Assembly: GCA_032629725.1 (NCBI GenBank)
Contig: JAFEVB010000022.1
Location: 620,001-684,000, forward strand
Source: Gremmenia infestans
Taxonomy: Eukaryota; Ascomycota; Leotiomycetes; Helotiales; Hamatocanthoscyphaceae
DNA: 64,000 nt
Direction of reading: 5' to 3'
The notes below the pieces were generated by a model, which was not told where the DNA came from, did not search any database, and saw only the letters and a program-made list of their open reading frames with translations. Positions 10,590 to 23,918 of this stretch are shown in pieces. The number at the start of each line of letters is the position of its first letter. Positions within the stretch are counted from its first letter, which is position 1. The position numbers and the translations under genes are program-made.

Positions 10590-12336
10590 TTAGTGGCACA
10601 CAGCGCCTGTAGCTGCAGCTGGTGCTTCTGTATGCACATTCGTTGGAGGCGTTGTGAAATTGTCCATAGAGATCGCATCAGGGACAACCTCTTCCTCCTT
10701 GATGAGTGCAAGAAGAACCTCTGAATTGCGTTTAATGTCTTGCGGCCGTTTGACTATTTTCCTCTCCAAGATCAATGCTTCAGCGGTGTGCATCCATATA
10801 TTAGAGAGATGTTGAAGGTCTGGTAGGATGTTTCGGAGCGTTTCTTTTGAAAGGGGAGCCATGGGTGGGCCGGCGGCAAGGCTGTTGTAGAAGACCAGGT
10901 TATCCGTGGAGTGCCGACGCCGAGCTGATACACAAGATGGCTTCACACAAAACCATTCGTTGCAGCATGTGACGTCCGAGTGGGCTGCGGTTTCTGAAGT
11001 CGCGACCTCTGCTTGCTGGTGTTTCTTCCGTCCGAGATGCGATATTATTTTCGTTCCCATCTTGGGCTTGGTTGGCACTTCCACTGGACTTCGGGTCACG
11101 AATCCGTACCACGTGTCCACGGCCGCTCGACGAACATTGTAACCTTTCATCTCCCAAAAGTGTTGTGCTTGTCTTAGTCCACCTACTGCGAGAACCGTGG
11201 CATAAACTTCGTCGGCAGGTCGATCTTTCAGATAACCTTTAAAGGCACGTTCGATTTGTCCTGCGTAGGATGGAGGTCGCAAACGACGAGAGAATGAGGA
11301 TATTACTAGCGGGAATACTTGATGCATTTTGAGCAGTGTTTCGTCGTCGTACATTGACATGACTTGGACCTCGATGGGATTCATTGTGAACACCTGAGAC
11401 CGTAACGGGATACCCCCTGAATTTATGTGGCGTACATGTAAGTCTCGGTAGGTCTCGAAGTAATGAAAGAGCGCGAAGACGAGTGGCATCAGCCGTTCAC
11501 GCATACGCTTGTGTTGAGGCTCAAATTCGAGCCTTTGAATTTCGGTTGTTCGGAGGAATATCTCCTTAGTGGCTTGAGAAGATATCATGGTTGCGAGTTT
11601 CGTGGCTACTAGTAATCGATGCCATATCCCGCAAAGATAATGAAGTGTAAGATCCCTGGGCTCTGGTTGGGGATACAAACGTAAAGTGTATGCGGGAAGA
11701 GTGTTCGCTACATGATATCGCGCAATGGGTGCCTCATTGAGAGTCACTGATGTGTGGAATGATTTTGATACCAAACGAAGGCTCAGAATATCGTGTATCG
11801 GAAGGGGTGCAATTATTTGAGTTTGAAGTTCGTTGGGAAGAGATAGAAATAGATCACCCAAGGTCAAGCTAATGTATCATGGTTAGTGGAGTTATCTGAA
11901 TATAGGGGGGGACCAGAGCATACGTCAAAGGGGCAGTCGGATCCGCAGCCAGGATTTCCTCGTGATGCTCAACAATTGATGGTGTTTTGTGAATGACATT
12001 CACCTGCGATCGTAATCTCCCAAAGGACCCAGCGAAACTTGGACGCCGTGTTGTCCGTAACGTTGTGAGGTCGTGCCCGAGTGATCGCTTGTTCTGCTTG
12101 CTGGGCCGGAGGGCCAGGAATATCTCATTATCAGCACTCCGCTGTCTCCCTAACGGTAATGTGAAAGTCGGTGCCTGTACAGAGGTAGGTAGATCAGAGG
12201 CCTCCAGTACTGGGGCTGGAGCTGGTGCCGCCGTCGAAGAAGTTGCATTCTCCGCATTCTCCGCATTCTCATTGAGTTGTCTTAATTTGTTGAAGTATCG
12301 CGGCGAGGCGAATTCAGTGATATGGAGTGGATCCAT
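10590..12336 (-). CDS. F-box domain protein
   Basis: Two exons on the minus strand, 12336-11924 and 11868-10590, joined across a 55-nt intron, give 563 residues. I start at ATG 12336; the open frame extends to a GTG at 12399 but has no earlier ATG. An F-box lies at about residues 142-180 (LFLSLPNELQTQIIAPLPI, then DILSLRLVSKSFH), which in the family binds Skp1 and makes the protein a substrate adaptor for SCF ubiquitin ligases. The N-terminal 135 residues look disordered, with short NAE repeats (about residue 25) and an Ala/Pro run. The rest is typical of fungal F-box proteins of unknown target. No C-terminal WD40 or LRR repeats seen. Confidence 0.8.
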
Positions 12337-13779
12337 GATGTTCCGCGTTTGGCATCTATGCCATTCGGTCGCAGAAGTCGAGAGAGGTGTGGTCGACACG
12401 GCATATCAGGGTCGAGGGCGACAACGCTCTTCACAGGAGGGTCGCCAACGTCGCGCAAGTCGCGAAGGAAAGTTACCGAGACGCCGTTACACTTGTTCCA
12501 TGCATTGTGGTCTTATAAAGAAATGGCGACAGTTGGCGCAAGTCGAGGGTTGTGGCAGCGAGCGCAGGTGAAAGATTGCAACCTGCACTGAAGCAACGAG
12601 GTGAAGTGTGGTTCCTGGCAGATGGTCGGGATTGAGATTGGGATAGTCCTGGTCCAGGGCCAGTCGTATCTGCAGGGCGGGGAAAACAATCAACACACAG
12701 TTTGGTGGAAAGTGAGAGAGAGAGAAACCCTTTCGTGTGGAGTTGTCGGTCGTTGATGTGTGGTCGTTGGGAGGGGGGGTTCTCGGCGGTGGTTGAGAGA
12801 AGGATTGAGGGAGAGAGAGGTGGTCACGGATGGAATAATGGGATGGTATTGGGATGGGGTTGACTGACGATACCTACAGATACGGGAGACAGTGAGCCTG
12901 AGACTACCGTACTGGACGGCCGTTTGATTCGTTTCGGCCTTACTCACTGTGGGGAATCCCTCTAGTTTTGGCCGTAACCCAAACCCAACTGCGGGTTATT
13001 TGTGGATGGTCTAGAACTTAGAAGAGTAAAAGATGTGCTTCTTATTAAGTGCGTGCCAGATATTAATTGATTATTGAGGTGTGGTGTTTGCTCACACTTT
13101 CTTCTCAGGAGACACCGGCAAAATAGGAGTAAGTACCTACCTACCTATATATGGTGGTGGTAGTGGTCGCAGCAACAGCAAGCAACTCCTCTGCGGTTGA
13201 ACATCTGGATAAATACACTTGTCTACCAGCGAGTGGATCTCGCGCCTTCAAACAAGTTAATAATGAGGCCGAGTTCCATCTTTAGAATCTCACACATCAG
13301 AGTAATTCCAATGGTGTATATCTGCAGGTCAGCAGCCAGTGCAGTATTCAAGTCAATGCTAAAGCTATCAAAGTTACTTCAACGAGACAGGCTAGATACT
13401 TGCAGTTCTAAAGAATATGTGCTGTTGATCTACGAGTACTCGTACGACTGACTGCCATTGCAATCGTGATGCTGGAGACTAGCTTGCTCCAGATTGCTCA
13501 AAGGCCGGATGCTAGTGGGAGTATAGTCTGTGGAGATCCGGAGGTGCAATGACTGAATCTGGGGATGCTATGATCAAATTCAGATCCGGCCCACCAAATA
13601 CCTCCTGAAATATCACCTGCAAATGCTTCCCAACGAAGATATAATATGGGTATGCTCTGCTACGCTGCATGTATGAAGACCAGTTGGGTACAGTACGGTA
13701 CTTGTACATAAATAACATGCTTCATGTTCATATGATGTGCAAGTATTTTGAATCCCTCTAATTCGACTACTCTTCGTGC

Positions 13780-13816
13780 GAGCCTTCGAGCCTTCAAGCC
13801 TTCAAGCCTTCGAGCC
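13780..13816. repeat. Octamer repeat, [GA]AGCCTTC
   Basis: Four and a half tandem copies of an 8-bp unit alternating GAGCCTTC and AAGCCTTC. Non-coding. Confidence 0.8.
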
Positions 13817-14637
13817 TCTCACTCGGCTTAATAATCCCAATTTGACCGCATTCGAGCCGTAGTTTTAGTTTCCTTCCCGAATCGACATGTTCACGATGCG
13901 GGTGGAAAGTTTCTTTGCCAATCTGGGCACAGACTTCCCGGGGGAGCAGAGAAATATTCCCGTGAGTATGCCCGTTCGCACGTTGTAAGAATAATAATGG
14001 GGATCGTCGTAAGAGCTCAGAAATGCGGTGTCTTCTCGGTGCTTTCAAGTCTAGGGCGGGAGGGAAACCAAGAACGCCTCTCATGTTCTCGGCTACAATC
14101 ACGACCACAACCCGCGACCTCCAACTTTTCGTGCTCCCTCGCCACTCGAAACAAGATAAGCACTTTGTGTAAGGATGAAGATGTTTTGTATTCGATAATA
14201 CTGTAGATATAGTAATTAATAACCGGAGAATTTCTGCAGCTGCCGTCGCACGCGTCAGCAAGGCCAATTCCGACTGCACAGTTTGATTCAGATTGATTAT
14301 TGCCCCTCCCCTCCCTCTCCTCTCCCCCCCTTTGTCTGTCTTTGATTTGGAGTCTTCAGCTCGGCCAAATGTTGCGGCAAGTCGGACATACTCAGTTAGT
14401 CCCTTACCGCACCTAAGCGAGACGCTATGCCACTAGCTCTATAGAATAATTCACGTGACTCTACACTTTAATCCAACCGTCCGAGCTTGTTGAGCCAGTC
14501 ACATTCACAGTACTGTACAGTCAACACCTCGCACCGTCTTCCTAGACTGTAGAGTACCTAGGTATTGCTTCTCTGCCCACGACCTCGTATACTATCTACG
14601 CTACTGTTGCAGTACAACACTGTAATCGCACCCCATT

Positions 14638-14687
14638 CACATCACATCACATCACATCACATCACATCACATCACATCACATCACAT
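14638..14687. repeat. (CACAT)10 microsatellite
   Basis: Ten perfect CACAT pentamers about 150 bp upstream of the VPS37 start, inside a C/A/T-rich presumed 5' UTR or core promoter. Its perfection suggests recent expansion, so length may vary between strains. Confidence 0.9.
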
Positions 14688-14833
14688 CCACATATACCCA
14701 CCCATATCAAATCCTAGTCGGACTCTGTACCAGGAACTTCTTTCTGATCTTCTGGTCTGGTCTGGAAGCATTCTTCCCCTCTACCTGTTCTACCAGTACA
14801 GTACCAGTGTCTCTGCCAATCCTCGTCAGCAAT

Positions 14834-15692
14834 ATGTCTTCTCCATCAACAGCTTATCCGCCTTACCAACCCCACCGGAACTCTCAATCTTTTGATCCCA
14901 ATGCTCCGCCTGCACCTCCACCAAAACCAAGCAGTCGAGAAGTCAGTCGCCGTAGTACACCTGCCGGAGGTCAACCCCTGCCTCCTCCCCCACCTCCACA
15001 ATCAGAAGGTTTCGGCACTTATGGCGCCTCTGACGATCCCCGGGCTCTGCAGCAGGCCCGATTTAGTAATAGTGAGGTACTCTATGCAGAACAGATTCAA
15101 GATCCTGGCGAACGTTGGCTTCCCAAGATCTTAGAGGATAAAACGTTTGTAACGTTGCGCCAGAGAATGTCGGTATATTGACTGACATGCCTCCAGAAAG
15201 CAAGATCTAGCGGATGTTCTGGCGAAACCCGATCTTTTAGCTGCTCTTGCACATTCAACCTCAACTGCACATGCTTCTATTGCTTCTGCACAAGAGCCTT
15301 TGCAAGCTGCATTGACAGAAAATATAGCTCTTGCATCACATTTAAATGAGCTTGAGGCACGTCTTGCCCATTTGAGATCATCTACACAGGCTCAACTTCT
15401 ATCAACGCATGCCCTAGAGCGGCAATGGAAGCAGAAGCAGTCTGATATGGATCGCGCTCTGGCACCGTTTTCTCCCTCTTCCCTCTATCAAAGGCTTAGT
15501 CAAGCTGTACAAGAGCAAGAAATGGTGTGTCGTGCTCTTGAGGAAAGCTTTCTTGAGGGCGACGGCGGCACTGCTACCGAGAGGGAAGTTGTTGAATGGG
15601 TTAGAAGGTACCGGGAAGCGACGAAAGTTTATTACTCACGGAGAGAGCGAAAGGAGAGATGGGACGAAGGTCGTGTAGGAGGATGGAGATAG
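14834..15692 (+). CDS. VPS37: ESCRT-I subunit Vps37 (Mod(r) domain)
   Basis: Exons 14834-15144 and 15197-15692 give 268 residues. The intron has a GTTTGT donor; the more obvious GTAACG at 15149 breaks the frame. Residues 1-60 are proline-rich and disordered (PPAPPPKP, PLPPPPPPQ). From about residue 95 the chain is helical with the layout of the Mod(r)/VPS37 domain: a long coiled coil containing HLNELEARLAHLRSSTQAQL, then a C-terminal helix pair ending in a basic RRERKERWDEG tail. In the family this subunit joins Vps23 and Vps28 in ESCRT-I, which sorts ubiquitinated cargo into multivesicular bodies. Assignment rests on overall pattern, not one diagnostic residue. Confidence 0.75.
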
Positions 15693-18600
15693 AAATGATG
15701 AATGTCTCGGTGCTAATAGTGCATTGTGCCATTGTCTTACTTGCCTACGCCTGAGTCTAAGGTGCTCAAGGTCGCTATCGAGGCCTAGTCTCGTTCAACT
15801 CGTCTGCAATCTTACTAGAAAGTTTGAGGAGTCTTGTCTGACAACAAGAAGTCATACTCGATCTCAGTACCACGCGAATCCATAAAGGAACGTTATTGTC
15901 CCACATACACACGAACGCACCACAGGACAAGACATCACCTAGGCCAGACCCCTCTCCTCCAGAGTCCGAAGTCAATTATTTGCTTCCGGCTTGGTAAAAA
16001 TCGGCACTCAGTGGGCTTTGCAGAAATATAAACAAAATACAATCCGGTTCACTATACCATCAAGCTTCTGGAAGATCATCGTCATGCTAAATTGTTTCTA
16101 CAAACACACGCCCCATCCAATTCCTCGCGGTAGTACAAATAGACACCAGACGTCAATACAATGATCGATTATACCAATCACACAAATGTTGGAATATTTG
16201 ACTCTGAGTCAATGTCGTTCCACAGTCTCTTTCCCGAATCCACGGATACCGAAATCTGGTCTCAAGATAAACGAGGCATCTGACACCGAGGTATCTCTTT
16301 TGCTTAATCTTCCTTCTCGTCACACCACATCCACAAATTCGATTTCATTATGACAAGATTCACTGAGAAAGCCTAATGCTTCATACTTCGCAATTCTTTG
16401 CCAAGCAAGTGCCGCAGAAGTTGCGACACATTCCTCTATCATCACATATGAATACGAAGTATATACTCGTGGTGCCGTCAAAAGCATCACAGGATAGACC
16501 AAAATCGGGACTATCTTTGGGCTGTCTTCCAGATGCTTCCAATTTAATTTGAAAAAGTGACCTATCACTTGGCCACTATCGGTACACGGTCATGATTTGT
16601 GGATATTTCCGTGGATTGTAACACTGATGCACCGGCACTTGTTCGCACGGGAATGGCGTTTTCAATGCGGGGGAGCTAGCCTAGTCAGATACAAGCTTCA
16701 TGCAGGCAAGCAAGCGCATACCCGTGCCACATCTCCGAAGTCATGAGGCTTTCACAGCATTATTCTTTCTGGACTCGAGAAGGTTACTGCATCACCCTGA
16801 GGAGACATCGTCATTGCTTCAAACGACAGCTGTTTCCATTACACGAGTTCAGAGCACATTTTTCTCTTGAATGCTTTGCAAAATCATGGCTGTACATGAT
16901 AAAGGTAGATGCAGAGTTTTCTTTGGGGCTTGTATCTCGTTAATTGTATGTTAGAGCGGTGCTTTTGTTCACTCTTTGCGTAATAGACTTGCCATCGTTT
17001 CAACACTGCTGAGATGCGTTCCATTAATTCCAGTTCCTCTCCGGCGACCATCTTCAATACGGCCGCTGCAGCCATGTTAGCGGTCGGGCAGCAGTGCCCT
17101 CTTCTGACCCGGATTGAGTGTATTGCTTGAAGGCGAAATTGATCTCAGGACTTCGGTCAAAAGATTATGTATACGGTAAGTCCATTCCTGACTCATTACA
17201 ATTGTGTCTTATCATCTCACGATCTAGTTGGAGCGTATCATACCACGTTTTTTGAGGATGTTACAATGGAACCAACTGCAAGTCAAGTCTCTTTGGGTAC
17301 TACGTCAAAGATAGGGCATTCCAGCAATTTCTGATAAAAGATTTGCTGCCATTTTCTTTCAATATTGCTCCATATGGAGGCCAAGAGTTCAAAAACTATT
17401 GGTAAAAGGACGTTTCACAAAACTGGTATTATGACGTCCGATTCGACTGTAGGAACTTCTGGGATCAACGTCAGCAACTATTCAAAAATAGGATATGTAT
17501 TCAACAAGGTTGTGGATTTAGAACTGCAACCATGGTTCTGTTCTCCTGATCACTAAGAGCCAGTTCCTTGGAACAACTAAGGTATGCTCCTATAAATTCG
17601 CCAGCTTGGTTTATGACCTAATGAGAAACAGCTTGTGACAGGAATTACTTTGCTCCTTAGCTCTTTTACACCCACTAGCCCCGCGGGAAGCCGCGAGTTG
17701 CTCTTAAACCCACACTTGGCTCGAGATGAATGACAAGCAGACGATTACTTTTCGAGATGAATTATGGATGTTTATTTCTAGTACGGGATGAGATGATAAT
17801 GATTTGTGAGTGAAGTAGGAAAAGGCAATGGCTACGAATTTCTTTCTTTCTAGAGAACTTTTCAATTTTGATGATGATATCTGATTTTCCTTCTTAGCTT
17901 TCCAGCGTCATGACTCAACCTTGGAATAGTTTCCACACATAATCTAGAATCCTTGCATAGAGCCGCAATGCAGCAGAAGTTCAAACACGTTATTATACCT
18001 GTATGTCCCATGAATGCCTGCCGACATACATCCCTCCTCCCGAAATCTTGATCGGCCGAACCTAGTGGTCTACCCCGCACCAAAGTCCCCTAAAACACGG
18101 CCCGTCCTCCATCCACAACAGACAACCAGCAATCAACGTCAAGACATTTGTTCTTCAATGTTTTAGAAGCTCCCGAGTTGTGATGCCGAGGTTTTACCCC
18201 ACGACTCCCCGAAATCAATCCCGCAATCAGTTCCGCACTCTACACTACCCTGACTCATATATTACCTATCTACCTTTCAGCCCTTGCTTTTCTATCATTG
18301 CTTTGATCCCCCGAACCTCCTTATCTGCTACCCTTGATTGGGACATCAAATCGACTCACCCCCCTTTTTTCGCCGAGGTCCTGTCAAGCCTACCATAACC
18401 GTCGATTTGGGAAAGACGAGCTGTGAGAAGGTACAGATAATCTGATTCCGTTTTGTTTGCATCTCCTGCGGCCGCGGGTTACCCGTATAAACATTTATGC
18501 GTTACCAATCAAAGAACCTAAGCGCTTTTCGTCTGTTTTTTACGCGCTTAAGGAGCAGGAATTTGCGAATCCAGTATCAGCCTCGTCAGCCTTATATGTG

Positions 18601-18792
18601 ATCCACAGTCGCCGGGTAATCCCAATCGGGTAGTCAATTCGAGTTCTATTATATATACATTCCACGATCCTCAAAATTTAAAATGCGATATTCTTAATAC
18701 GGAAACATATCATGTTATTCTCCCTGAACTTAGAACACTATTTTAATCTGGCTCAAATTACTAAAATACCTGCTCGGACAGTTCCACAGAAA
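15693..18792. other. Long intergenic region
   Basis: About 3.1 kb. Only short ORFs (up to about 80 codons, on both strands) with no conserved motif. No tRNA or clear tandem repeat. It probably contains the VPS37 3' end and the GMC oxidoreductase promoter (AT-rich at about 18640-18730). Confidence 0.5.
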
Positions 18793-21031
18793 ATGAGTTC
18801 TACTATAGAAGAATACGACTTCATTATCGTGGGAGGTAGGTTTGTTTTTGCCTACTACAAATCTATCGACTAACACTATACTAGCTGGAGCATCCGGCGC
18901 CACCCTCGCATCCAGCCTCGCGCGCTCCACTCATCGCCCCTCAGTTCTCCTCCTCGAAGCAGGGGGGGACAACAAAGATGGCCAGAACATCGTTCCTGCG
19001 GATCGTTTCACCGTCGCCTTTTCCCAACCATCGCTAAACTGGGGTTATAAGACTGCGCCACAGAAACACTTAAAGGGGCAGCAAATAGATTATTCGAGAG
19101 GTAAAGGGCTCGGGGGGAGTACGGCGATTAATTTTAGCTGTTGGATTGTGGGTGCGGATGAAGACTATGATGAGTGGGCTAGGAAGGTTGGAGATACGGA
19201 TTGGGAGTGGAAAAGCGTCAAAGAGCGTATGAAGAGGATTGAGACATATCATATTGAGGTTCCAGAAGAGCATAGGAAATTTATTAATGCGAAGCAAGAA
19301 GGTGAGTTGGGCAACGAAAGGGTGGGGAATTGGCTAATTATTGGTAGATCATGGAACGAATGGTCCTTTGCATCTTAGTTATGCTGATCAGTGGGAGAAA
19401 GGAGTTGCTGGAGTGTTTATTGCGGCTGAGGAGACTGGTCTGGGGGTTTGTAAAGATAGTAAGTTGCCCGGGTCTCTTTTTACAATATGACACTAATTAG
19501 ACACCAGTAAACAATGGCAACCCGATTGGTAAGCCAATACCTCCAAGAAAGACTTCCTATAGGTACATCAGGAAGAGTCTACGTTCCACTTGTGTGTGAA
19601 ACATAGACTACTTTCGAATCACTCTTAAAAATTACCATTCCAGGCAGCACTGACCCCTCCGTCTTGACAATAGGAATGGGCATGGGTGCTTCCTGTATGT
19701 ACAAAGGAACTCGCACAACAGCCTCTGATTTTCTAGAAAATGCTCCCTCAAAACTGACATTCAAGACCAACACACCCATCGCCAAAGTCCTCCTCTCCTC
19801 CTCCAAAATAGCCACCGGCGTCAAAACAATCGACGGTCATACCTACCGCGCAAAGAAAGAAGTAATTCTCTCAGCCGGCGCTCTCAACACGCCTCAAATC
19901 CTCATGCTCTCAGGAATTGGCCCTGCAGACGAACTAGCGAAACACAACATCCCCCTCCTCCATGAGATGAACGATGTGGGCAAGAATATGCAAGACCATG
20001 CATTCTGCGGCGCCAGCATCATCACCAAACCAGGAACCGAGGGCCGCATGGCGTACGAAACCGACCCTGAAGCCGTGAAAGCGGCACGCGCACAACACGG
20101 TAAAGATAAAACCGGGCTATTGAATAGCGTCTATTGCAGTACGCCAATGGGGTATTTCAAGAACGACGCAGTGGTGAAAAGCAAAGAATTCGCAGCGCTG
20201 GATAAGCAGATCCAAGAGCATTTGAAGAAACCTACCATCCCCCATTTTGAGATTGCTACTGTGGGTCCTTCTCCCAAGTCCAGATTTTGAAAATTGTGCA
20301 GGATGTGATACTGATTGGTGAAAAGCATCTTCCGCCTCTTTACATCGGCTCTTACGAACTCCAGCCTACAGACTCGTATCTCTGTGCCCTGAACTTCATC
20401 ATGAACCCGCAATCTACAGGCACCGTGACGCTAAACTCTGCAAATCCGTCTGATACGCCGATTATTGATCCTAGACTAGCGAGCCATCCGTATGATCGGA
20501 GGGTGTTAATTGAAGGGTACAGGGAGTTGGTTAGGTTGTTGAAAGCACCGGTGTTTGAGAAGGATACGGTGAGGATGGTGGGCGGGCCGGAGGCGGGGAC
20601 TGATGAGGAGATTTGGGTATGTTTGTTTTCCTTTTCTTTCCCTGGAGAATTTGAGATTTGGGATTTGGACGTTTGGGGTGCATGTGAATGTATACTGACC
20701 TGGCTGGATACAGGAATACTGCTCAACGACCATCGGAAGCAGTTGGCACATGTGCAGCACAGTGCGGATGGGCAAGAAAGGTGACGAAAAGGCGTGTGTG
20801 GATCCCGATTTCAAGTTGAATGGCGTTAAGAATTTGAGAGTCGTGGATCTAAGTATTATTCCGTTGTTACCCAAGTAAGTGCGCCCCCTCGCCCTCTTTT
20901 CTTGCAATGATGGGCCGGAAGGGCTAATGCGCGATAGCAATCATACGCAGTCTACGGCGTATCTTGTGGGCCAGACGGCGGCGGAGAAGTTGATTGCTGA
21001 GTACGGACTTGACAATAGAAGTAAGTTGTAA
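18793..21031 (+). CDS. GMC-family FAD oxidoreductase
   Basis: Flavoprotein of the glucose-methanol-choline family (alcohol, aryl-alcohol, glucose or choline type). Exons: 18793-18835, 18885-19301, 19348-19458, 19508-19528, 19674-20260, 20302-20616, 20714-20874 and 20938-21031, giving 582 residues. The FAD-binding GAGASG is at 14-19 after a beta strand, LLLEAGG binds ribose, and GKGLGGSTAINF is GMC signature 1. GALNTPQILMLSGIGP is signature 2. Catalytic His510 lies in SSWHMCSTVRMG and the second active-site pair in NHTQSTAY (about 553-559). No signal peptide is seen, so it is probably intracellular. The intron at 20261-20301 is only 41 nt and removes a short GP-containing stretch; the alternative is a frameshift. 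A second in-frame acceptor at 19643 would add ten residues. Substrate cannot be told from sequence. Confidence 0.85.
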
Positions 21032-23918
21032 GTCTTGAATATGGGCAAACATTTGTTGCTTTGATGATGAGCTGTGTGGAGTACGGGATTAGATGTTCCG
21101 ATGGGGACACGGAAGACATTTTCTATTTTTGACCATCAAATACTCTCTTTACCTATAGATATAACAAAGTATTCTACGGCCTTCCTCACTACAAGAAGCC
21201 GCCTAACGGTGGACAGAAAAAGGGGCGCTGATATATCATGTTCCAGATAGCATAACTTGCTGTTTGATGAATTGATGTAATAGCAAAAGAGGTATTTACT
21301 ATAAAGTACAAATTCGTGCGAGAATCCAAGACCCAGGGAAGATGAAGCTGAAAACGCCGCCACACCAATGAAGTGCCAATGGTTTAAAGAAATATATAAA
21401 GTCTTGCGTAGAGTCCACCCATCGTATAGTTTCTCTAAACTCCTCCCATGTCATCTCGTTGAATAATTTTTCGGCGTCTTCGTCAAGACCACTGCCATAT
21501 TGAACGTACGATGACAAATTGTCGGTCCTATGAGCAACAACAAGCACTTCTTTTCCATCCCTGGTCGATGTGGAAGATCCATCGTACCCCGGTAACAAGT
21601 GACAAGTTTGTTTCGACGTATTTAGACCGGCGCTCGGGCTCTTCGACTGTCGAGCGTTCATAGAGTTGAAAGAGGTAGTGTATCTCAAGTTACTTTTGCT
21701 CTCTCGAGCGGAGCCCACCGGTGGGTGGCCCATAAAACTCAAGACGCAGATGAAGAAAAGTTTTTTTCTTCTAAGTACTTGATACTTAACATCGATCCAG
21801 CTCCGACTCTCCTCACTATAGGTATTCTAAATCAGCTCCGCTTTACATGTTCCCAACTCAAGGAAGTGTTAAAAACAACCATCATCGCCTATGAATTTCG
21901 CACTCCTCCTACATTCACTATGCTCTGCTACGCGCAGTCTAACAAATTCATAATGAAGCCAGAGAACGAATGACTTTTGCCGGCATTCCCTTTCACTCTC
22001 CGACGTTTTTTTTTGGAAATGACAGGGAAAGCATTCTTGACAGCAAGAGAATGCCCGGATGTGCATATGATATCTGCGCCGTGATCCCTATAATTTCTGG
22101 GCGCGTTCTCCTAGTAAATGACAACTATAAGAAGTCGAGTGTTTGCACTAGATAAGTTGGGTGCCTCTTGGCCATTACTCTATTTCTGACGATCCGTCGT
22201 AATGTACGTTGGGAAGTCTTGCACTTCTGTCTGTTGCTATATCTGTTCTAGAAGAAGTGAGTGAATTAATATTAGAGCTTATTACGGCTGTGCAAATAAA
22301 TGCATTTTATGTTCCTTTTCACGTTCACGAGAACTGAGTATGGAGATTTTTTTAGACATAGCCGTGGGCCCTCTATGTCGGGTATAGTAGAAACTGAATT
22401 CTATAGCAAAAAGTGAATTTTTCATGGGCGGGGTGGTATGGTATAGGGGGGAGGGGGTAACCAAGCGAGATATTTCATTCCTCGATGTTGCTCTGGTGCT
22501 GGAGACACTTTTCTCTCGATAGAGGATATTTGCTTTATTAAATGCAGGAGCATTATGCATTTTTATATTACAATTTTGTACTTATCACTAAGTTTATGTA
22601 AGAGGTTCTCAGTCTGTTATTAAATCGGGAAAATGAAAAATTGGTCGTAAGATCAGCCAATCATTCTTTAGAAGGCAAGGGTTTCAAATCGGCGGGGTAG
22701 ATCGAAAAGGCAAGCGTTGTTACACTCACCGAATCCTTCCGAAGTAAGACCTGATCTCCTGAAATAGACACCATATAATCTACAACTCATATATTTTTAA
22801 AGGCTCTCTATACAAAGTCGCTATTTGAAGTACCTTAGCCTCGTGCTAATAGTGGATAGAAAAGCGGCATTTATTATCATCAACTTTCAATGTCCCACAC
22901 TACCTGGCACATTATAAAGCGGTGCTGCTTTTTCTATGTAACATAAAGAAGTGCAAGAAAGAGTTTGAGTGTTAGCAATTGGCGGGTATCTGATAGGGAC
23001 GGTGGTAAAATACTATAAGAGTAAAGGTCCATGAGTCTGGTAAATGTTAAAGGGGGACACATCGGAAATAACCCCTGCACACAAATCATCCGTTGCTTAG
23101 TGGTTGTTGAGTAGACTTTACCATATAAAACACACGTTTTACGGACCCGAAATCCTTCGAAAATTCGTCTTTCACACTTGTAGGAGGTTCATCCGACGTG
23201 TCACCCCTTTAATATCATCTAATTGAGGTCACACTTAATTTCACTATGCCCAATCGCTCGTGTTGCCGTACGCCATGACTCGTCATTCCAACTAGTTGTG
23301 AGCTTCGACACGTGATATGGTCGCCGGTGTTGCTATATTTAGACGGTACAAGAGGATAATAGTGCAAGACTTTTGTAATAATTGAATGAAGAGGAAGAAG
23401 ATGGAAATATCACCATCCTTTATTGTAGAAGTAGGTACCTACCGGTAGGTAAGTAGTGTTTGTTAACAAAGAAGAAACCCCTCATGGTCACCTGATGTCG
23501 ACAGTAATGGGACTTCTCCTCTTGGCAATCAAATCCTTCCCGCTTCTAGAAACCACTCGTACATCAATCTATTTTTGGATCATACTCAACCTGATATTCC
23601 CATGGACCCGGTCAAATCATTCATTGGACCAGATGGATAAGCCAATGTCCGATTTTCAGGCCTTTGTCGCATCCACGCCTTTGCTCACTTCTTCCGCGAT
23701 GCGACCAGAAGACGTCCAGCTTCAAGTACCTCCCTGCGCCACAAACATCAACTGCCTGCGCCTACCACTATTGATCAGCTCTACCACTGCAATACCGAGT
23801 GTGTCCGAGTAGCTTCAGCACTCCGTCCCACCCACTCGCAGCTTCACTTCGCCCTATCTGCACCCTGCATGGACTGACGACCCTGTAAAAGCTCAAAAAA
23901 CCCACCTATCGAGCTAAT
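21032..23918. other. AT-rich intergenic region
   Basis: About 2.9 kb, AT-rich between about 22200 and 23450. Apart from the doubtful ORF at 21299-21742, only short frames occur. No repeats or RNA genes recognised. Confidence 0.45.
21299..21742 (-). CDS. Hypothetical 147-residue ORF
   Basis: Minus-strand open frame starting with ATG at 21742. The central part looks protein-like, with an acidic segment (DEDAEKLFNEMTWEEFRETI), but the ends are not distinctive and no family is recognised. It lies about 270 bp beyond the 3' end of the GMC gene, on the opposite strand. An intron near the C-terminus would be possible. Could be a chance frame. Confidence 0.3.
   Translation of the reverse strand: MSFMGHPPVGSARESKSNLRYTTSFNSMNARQSKSPSAGLNTSKQTCHLLPGYDGSSTSTRDGKEVLVVAHRTDNLSSYVQYGSGLDEDAEKLFNEMTWEEFRETIRWVDSTQDFIYFFKPLALHWCGGVFSFIFPGSWILARICTL

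Larger units (their letters stand above)
12337..14833. other. Divergent intergenic region
   Basis: About 2.5 kb between the divergent F-box and VPS37 genes. It has purine- and pyrimidine-rich tracts near 12700-12830, an 8-bp repeat at 13780, and the CACAT microsatellite just upstream of VPS37. ORFs up to about 160 codons occur on the minus strand near 13800-14280, but they overlap the repeat and lack recognisable protein features. Confidence 0.5.

Noticed and set aside
13794..14279. Minus-strand 161-codon ORF
   Set aside because: Overlaps the octamer repeat, has no domain pattern, and lies in an otherwise non-coding divergent region.
22200..23450. AT-rich stretch considered as a RIP-mutated transposon
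   Set aside because: Only mild AT enrichment, no terminal repeats and no decayed transposase or reverse transcriptase frame seen.
23456..23812. Plus-strand 118-codon ORF before the 23919 gene
   Set aside because: Pyrimidine-rich leader of the downstream gene, no motif, and no splice path into it.
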